The notes beneath the pieces were generated by a model. The model did not search any database, was not told the origin of the DNA, and saw only the letters and a list, made by a program, of their open reading frames with translations. 64,000 nt of DNA from Galaxea fascicularis (Eukaryota > Cnidaria > Anthozoa > Scleractinia > Euphylliidae). The stretch covers positions 4,711,266-4,775,265 of the forward strand of contig OX419338.1 of assembly GCA_948470475.1 (NCBI GenBank), in the 5' to 3' direction. Positions 58,362 through 64,000 of this stretch are shown piece after piece. A program made the translations under genes and the position numbers. Positions within the stretch are counted from its first letter, which is position 1, and each line of letters opens with the position of its first letter.

Positions 58362-59122
58362 GGCTGTGGTGTTTGGTCCTTTTTTACATGTAAAATAAAC
58401 TAACGTTTGCTTATGTCTTCGAGTTATTATGGGTTTGTTTGCCTAATCAAGAGAATCATAAATATCCTGTATTTAGTATGACCTTTTTCAGCCTTTTTCC
58501 GTTGCTAACGTACTTATCCAGGATATGTTTTTGCAAGTTTAAATATGAATCTCATGAAATCCGTAACTCTCCACTTCCGCTCGGTTAAGGGTATCTTTGT
58601 CATGACAGCTGCCTACTTCGTCTGGATTGTTGCTGATAGTAATATGTTACAAACATGAGGTTTGATCTGCTCCAAGGAAATTTTATCCCACTCTGTACGC
58701 TATTGACTGCGGAGTGAGTGACTGACGTGTCCATGAGTTAAACTCGGCCCTGATGCTCCTCGATCAGATCAATTTTGCAATTGCCACCGGGTCGGCTTTA
58801 AGTGCCGCTTCATGAGTCATGAAGCCAAAACTTTTGACTGTCTTCTCGATGTTACATGAAAAGGCATGTTCCGGCGGGCGTCAGAGGTTCACTCCGACAA
58901 CGTAACGGTTGCATTGGCAGTAGCTTCTCTTCCATCTTGCAGGAACCTAAAACCTAGTGTTTACTCCTCAGCCTGATATAGATAATAAAACAGTCAAGTA
59001 TTATATGAACATGCAATTACTGGATAAGATAACTATTATAAAAACTATACCTAAAACATAAACCTAATTAAAGCTGCTTTCCACGAATGCCGTGCCTTAA
59101 CGTACTGCTTTAATTTAACAAA
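58362..59122. other. Intergenic DNA, nothing recognised
   Basis: No gene or repeat supported. Confidence 0.4.
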
Positions 59123-59532
59123 GTGTCTAAATGGCCGGCAGCCGGTCAAGGTTGTAAAAACACTAAATGGCCGGCAGTCCGATTCGGGCTCCCTTTCAAG
59201 GGCTTTGTTTTCCTTAGACTTGGTACTTCGAGGAGATTTAGTGTGTTTTAGGTTAGGGATTAGGGCTAGGAGTCAAGGAATATGGACGTTTGTTATTAGG
59301 CTTGAAGATTTTGACCGGCCTCGGTCATTTAGAGGATTTGTACTTTGATAGTTTATATTAATAAAACTGCATCGCTTTCTTAATGGTTACTTCGATAGTC
59401 AAGTCTGTAAATGTCGTCTTTTGTTGAAAATATCATAAATTCCTCAGTTTTTCTGAATTTGTCAAGGAAATATCGGACTGCCGGCCATTTAGTGTTTTTA
59501 CAACCTTGACCGGCTGCCGGCCATTTAGACAC
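59123..59532. mobile_element. 410-bp element with about 60-bp terminal inverted repeats (GTGTCTAAATGGCCGGCAGC)
   Basis: Left GTGTCTAAATGGCCGGCAGC-CGGTCAAGGTTGTAAAAACACTAAATGGCCGGCAGTCCGAT is mirrored at the right end by ATCGGACTGCCGGCCATTTA-...-GCCGGCCATTTAGACAC. The motif TAAATGGCCGGCAG occurs twice within each end. A worn relative is at 32425-32675. Confidence 0.88.
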
Positions 59533-61765
59533 AACCTTAATTAAACGCTTAAATAACCCAAATTACGCTCACAATCGTGGGTTTTTGATTTGTTTATTGT
59601 AGCGAGAACTCCAGGCATTAAAATGTTTAAAGCATACTTTCAGCTATAGTTCACAATTGTTTGAATTTTTCGACAAAAAACCCTTTGAAATCCTTCTTGC
59701 TGTTCACAAAATGTTTCAAAGTTGAGTCAACTGTCAAATCTTCGTTACATGAATCGCTATAATTCGTCAAGAATGAAATGAAAACGGCGCCCGAGTAAAA
59801 TGCGCCTAAAATCCGATCGCGGTCATCTGTGCATTTGTCTCCGTGTTAACACATTTTGAAGTATAAATTGCCGCTAAAAGTTTGTTATATGGCCAAAGCA
59901 AACTGGGCTAGATAAAATTCAAGCGAAAATGTACAAAGTTAAAACTTTAAGAGCTCGTTAGCATCTCTTTTACATCTTTGAACCTGGAGCGCCATCTTCA
60001 CACAAAACGTTGCCATGGCAATTTTGTAATTTCACATGTGAAATTATAAAGTAACTCTGAAATTTTGCGCCAAAATTAAGGAGTAATTTGTCACCCATAA
60101 TATTAATTTTCAAATTGGTCCATATTGACGGTGCCATGCCAAGTCTCCGATGAACGATAAGCTAAAAAGTTACAAAAATAATAATTACAAATGTGAGTAA
60201 TATAAGAAAATGAAATGCAAAGATTGGTTAAAATTTGTGAATTCAGCTGCATTGAAAATTTACTTCGTCATTGTCAGTTATGTCAAAGTGCTTTAATTAT
60301 TTAGCTAAATGCAAAATGAAAAAAAGTCTTCTCCCTCAGATTTATTTTGCGAAAAATAGTATATTTCAGTAGATCCTTATCCCGAATTTACCCTGTGCAA
60401 ACGTTCAGTTCTTCACATTTAGATCTAATTGACGAAAGTGAAGCTGGTTTTAAATGTTTTGCTTTCTCACCAAACCTTTATAAGAGATATTTACACAGTT
60501 AAGGATTTTCTACCACTAAAATGAATTTCACTTCTATTGCAAATTACAGCTCAGTCGTATTTACACCAACAATAGCTGAATTTTATCGCTCTCATTATAC
60601 GCCGCAAAATTCAGTGAAAAGATTCAATAGCATTTTTCCGGACGTTTTAAACAAAAATCTGTAAAGTGTTTGATGGTAATCCGTTGAAGCTTGTGGAAAA
60701 GAAAGCAAATTCTAAACAACTCAAAGTAATGTAGAGCAAAATAAATGTTTTTTTTTACAGTCTCGCTTCACATTTTTCAGTGCATTCAGCAGTAAATGCC
60801 GGTTTATAGTGGAAATTATGTTGAAATTTTTCTTCCTAAATTAAGAGAGCGACGAGTTTTATTTTAGGTGAACCATTGCAATTTTCTAGAAAATTGGCCC
60901 ACGACATATTTAATTACAGTTTTGTCATTAACTGCGAGGGGACTAATATGGGCTCACAACGGAACAACTAGAGGGATTTAGGGGTAATTAATTTTGGAGG
61001 CAAGGTTTTGTTCATTCATCACGTTAATGTCAAACAGCTGCAAAGACTCGTACACCATAACAAACCAACGTCATCATGCGATGGAAGACTTACTAGTTAG
61101 CGCAAAACCGCGGAATAAATTCAGCACTTAAGAACACTATTAAAGAAAGAAAACACAAAGGGGTCCTAAGCAATTACATGGACTCAAAAGTGTCCGTACT
61201 GAAATATGATTCAACGCTTTCCATGCTGTCCTATCCTGCAGCAATGCCACAATAAATTAAATGTAAGTAATTGTAGTATAAATTCTTCTTAGAGCATTCG
61301 GTGTTTTGCTATGTGAAGTTGTGTCTTTGTTGGTATGTAAAGTAGGATGCCCGCAGTTCACATATGATTTCTTTCATATGCATTATCCAGTGTAAAAAAA
61401 AAAATAATAATGATGAAAAAAGAAAAGAAAAGGCTACTCGTTATCTAAATTTGTTGTTTAATTTCCTGGCTCAATTTCAAATTTTCAATTTTCCATAATT
61501 AAATGTTAATGTATCTATTCTTTGTTAACTTGACGTCTGACATGGGGTCAGCTGCATAGCAGGGTCGCTGATAGTTTTCAATTCCACGCTCGACACCGAA
61601 AATCAGCGATTTCATCGCAACAAACTCTGCTTTACAAAATTCCTGTTTATTTACCGTAACCTGCCGAAGATCAAATATCTTTATGTTCTTGACCTCAGTT
61701 GCGCTAGTGCCCTTAACCTGAAGGAGAAACACATAACGAATGCATCTCAGGAGAACAACTCAGTA
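59533..61765. other. Intergenic DNA upstream of the GPCR gene
   Basis: AT-rich; no exon or repeat family member recognised. Likely includes the GPCR promoter. Confidence 0.4.
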
Positions 61766-62812
61766 ATGGTAAATGAAATAGATCCGCGTTCATCCGTGAC
61801 GATTTGCATCGAGGCGACGCTCTTGGCCTTAATCATTTTCGCTGCGGTGATGGGAAATACTTTAATACTAGCATCACTTTACCGCTTCAGCTGTCTTCAA
61901 ACCAAGACAAACGCGTTCGTTTTGAATTTGGCCATTGCCGATTTGTTTCTTGCTGTGCTGGCGATGCCATTTACCCTCGTTTCTTCGATAAAATACGATT
62001 GGATATTTGGCAATGTCATGTGCCAAACTGCCGCCGTTCTCAACTCTATCTTCTGCGAGGCTTCGATCATGACTTTGACTTTTGTTAGTTTGGAGCGATT
62101 CCTGGCGATAGTTTATCCACTAAAATACGAAACTCTGGTCACACCAAAACGAGTGAAGATGGTCATCTTCTACATTTGGTTTCAGGCGGTGGTGTGCGCG
62201 AGCTCTACGTTCATTTTTTCTAGGTATACCTTTTTGAAGTTTGAGTCCATCTGTACAGTTGACTGGGGTTACAAGATAGGCTACACGCTTATGTTCGCAA
62301 TTGTATTTCTTTACGTGCCTTTTCTTGTCACAGCTGTTCTGTATTGTCTTATTTTAAATACAGCTATGCGCCAACGAAGAAAGATCGAGGTCATGAAGAT
62401 AGGGGAGATCGTAAACGATCGCAAGACGATTAAGCGAAGAAATAATGATGTGAATGGCGTTAAAAAGACAAGGAAGGAGCACAAAGCTACTGTTATGATA
62501 GCTATCGTGGTTGGGACGTTCTGTGTTTGTTGGTTTCCTCATTCTGTTGGCGTGTTTTGCATTTTGAGTCCTAACTGTCAGTGGGATGACTCTTTTTTTG
62601 TGGCAACTACCTGGCTGGCTATGCTAAACAGCGCCTTGAATTCACTCATTTACGGTTTGATGAATCGAAGTTTTCGACGCGCGTTCAGGAGTGTTATTTT
62701 TTGCGAACGTTACGTAGGGAACGCTGATTTGGTAACAAATATCCTTCAAGACATAAAGGACAAGAGGAGCAATGGAAATGTGCCAATAGATTACTCTAAA
62801 GCTAAGGAATAA
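61766..62812 (+). CDS. Intronless rhodopsin-class (class A) GPCR, 348 aa
   Basis: Seven-transmembrane receptor, plasma membrane, ligand unknown. Conserved positions: GN in TM1 (N1.50), LAIADL in TM2 (D2.50), Cys3.25 and the matching loop Cys (SICTVDW), Trp in TM4, Pro in TM5, CWFP in TM6. Departures: the DRY motif reads ERF, residue 3.32 is Asn rather than the Asp that binds amines, and NPxxY reads NSLIY with Pro7.50 lost. The third loop is basic (RQRRK, KTIKRRN). A single exon is usual for the large cnidarian receptor expansions. The lack of Asp3.32 argues against a classical amine receptor despite an amine/melatonin-like look. Start ATG at 61766 gives a short extracellular N-terminus. The stop TAA overlaps an AATAAA at 62809-62814. 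Confidence 0.96.
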   Translation: MVNEIDPRSSVTICIEATLLALIIFAAVMGNTLILASLYRFSCLQTKTNAFVLNLAIADLFLAVLAMPFTLVSSIKYDWIFGNVMCQTAAVLNSIFCEASIMTLTFVSLERFLAIVYPLKYETLVTPKRVKMVIFYIWFQAVVCASSTFIFSRYTFLKFESICTVDWGYKIGYTLMFAIVFLYVPFLVTAVLYCLILNTAMRQRRKIEVMKIGEIVNDRKTIKRRNNDVNGVKKTRKEHKATVMIAIVVGTFCVCWFPHSVGVFCILSPNCQWDDSFFVATTWLAMLNSALNSLIYGLMNRSFRRAFRSVIFCERYVGNADLVTNILQDIKDKRSNGNVPIDYSKAKE

Positions 62813-64000
62813 AACATGTTCTTTTCGTATTTAGTAAACGCAAATATTAGCTCCTTATGAGGGTGAAGTCCTTGAAACTCTTTCTTCACCTCGTAAAGAA
62901 CGACTTGAAAATTTAATATTTTCATCATGTAAGAGAAAAGGAATAAGGGAGGGAATAGTCAACAGACTGTATACTAAAAACGTGTTGGCCGTTTGAATTA
63001 TCCGTGATATCAACTACATGATAAATGTATCATATCCGTACTAACAGGGTTGTTCGCTCTCTTGTCACAATGTCATGTCGGCTTATTCGAGGAAACAAAA
63101 TCATTTCCCTAAAAATATTTGTTGCTGCTAGAATGGCCAAATTTGAGTTTAAATTAAAGGATGATGACACCTTAAACTTTTCAAGCCATCATGGTTATTT
63201 TTTCTGCCATCCACGCAGACCGGACTGTGATGGGAAAGGTGTTATAAAACATGCCCCGCCAGCATTCCACGCAACTTCCAAGTCGCATTAAACTTTGTAT
63301 TGTGCTCTTTCTCGCAAGCTACGATCAAATCTTTGCTTGAGTTATATTTTTCACCCATGGAAAGTACCTCCCCTAAGCGGGCTAAAATTGAATTCCCAGC
63401 GGTAGTGCTCAAGATGTTAAGTAAACGACGATACTCAACATGCAGTACATGATTAAAAGGAAATGAAAGATTCGCTATGTACGATAAAAAAATATTGCAG
63501 TGATAGTTTTGAAACTTGCATGTGCCGTGCTAATTTCAGTGCATAACAAAGGCACATTTGACTCAACCTTATAAATCGGTTGTATTTGCAAACTATTTCA
63601 CCATGACTTAAAAAAGTTTGTAAGATAGCTACCTAGGCTTTGATTACTTATTTTTAGAGAGCCAAAGAAGCGAAAGCGCGCCACAACTGCTTCACCTTGG
63701 CTTGTGCGTTCGCGCATCTCGAGGCTATCCCGCTGAGAAAACCGTGAGAGGAATTTCTCCAAACAAATCTCCAATTTTTTTGTTTGATCAACAATAAAGT
63801 CCCTCTTGCCAATTTTTTAAAGTCTTTTAAGGAGAGTCTTAAGGGACGTGCTTATAAATTTTCAAAACGTTTGCAAAAATTATTAGGCCAGTTTACAAAT
63901 CTTTTTGTAGTAAAACAAAAGAATAAAGAAGATATAGAAAAAAAGACTGATTACATTTGTTATCTATCATTTCTTCGAACTTCCGTATTCAGCTTTATTG
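62813..64000. other. Right-end intergenic DNA
   Basis: An 88-codon frame (63025-63291, +) has no recognised family, no splice context and a repetitive basic start; I do not call it a gene. Nothing else seen. Confidence 0.4.

Noticed and set aside
63025..63291. 88-codon + strand frame near the right end
   Set aside because: No recognised family and no supporting context.

Overview
The window is nuclear DNA of an animal, most likely an anthozoan cnidarian and probably a stony coral. The evidence is spliced genes with GT/AG introns, animal-only families (CCDC83, MEAF6, a tailless/TLX nuclear receptor, a rhodopsin-class GPCR), AT-rich non-coding DNA, and dense short inverted-repeat elements and tRNA-derived SINEs of kinds I recall from coral and sea anemone genomes. 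The species call is inference; no organelle or bacterial DNA is seen.

Layout. (1) 758-3014 (-): first two coding exons of a sorting nexin 3/12 gene that leaves the window on the left. It is head-to-head with (2) 3294-9916 (+): a ten-exon CCDC83 homologue, with a CCAAT-bearing, CpG-rich gap of 279 bp between the two start codons. (3) 9917-12991: a block of nested mobile elements: a 5'-truncated LINE interrupted by one SINE and abutted by another, then small inverted-repeat elements. (4) About 12996-17023: a 4-kb inverted duplication with 1.1-1.2-kb, nearly identical arms, unexplained by any gene I recognise; each arm carries an exon-like reading frame, broken in the right arm. (5) 19082-20684 (-): a two-exon GATA-finger gene of the ZGLP1 type. 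(6) 20685-25860: repeats, including a 531-bp element with clean 3-bp target duplications and a SINE. (7) 25939-31861 (-): an eight-exon MEAF6 gene (NuA4/MOZ-type acetyltransferase subunit). (8) 31862-45735: about 14 kb without a convincing gene, with many inverted-repeat elements and a tandem pair of SINEs. (9) 45736-54997 (+): a five-exon tailless/TLX (NR2E1) nuclear receptor with a 6-kb second intron. (10) 54998-61765: simple repeats, a full SINE and three clear inverted-repeat elements. (11) 61766-62812 (+): an intronless class A GPCR with altered signature motifs, then unannotated DNA to the end.

The genes do not form a pathway. Two (the ZGLP1-like factor and TLX) are lineage-type transcription regulators, MEAF6 is a chromatin subunit, SNX3 acts in endosomal sorting, and CCDC83 is a poorly known coiled-coil protein. 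All five spliced gene models were checked for splice-site and phase consistency: exon lengths sum to whole codons in every complete gene.
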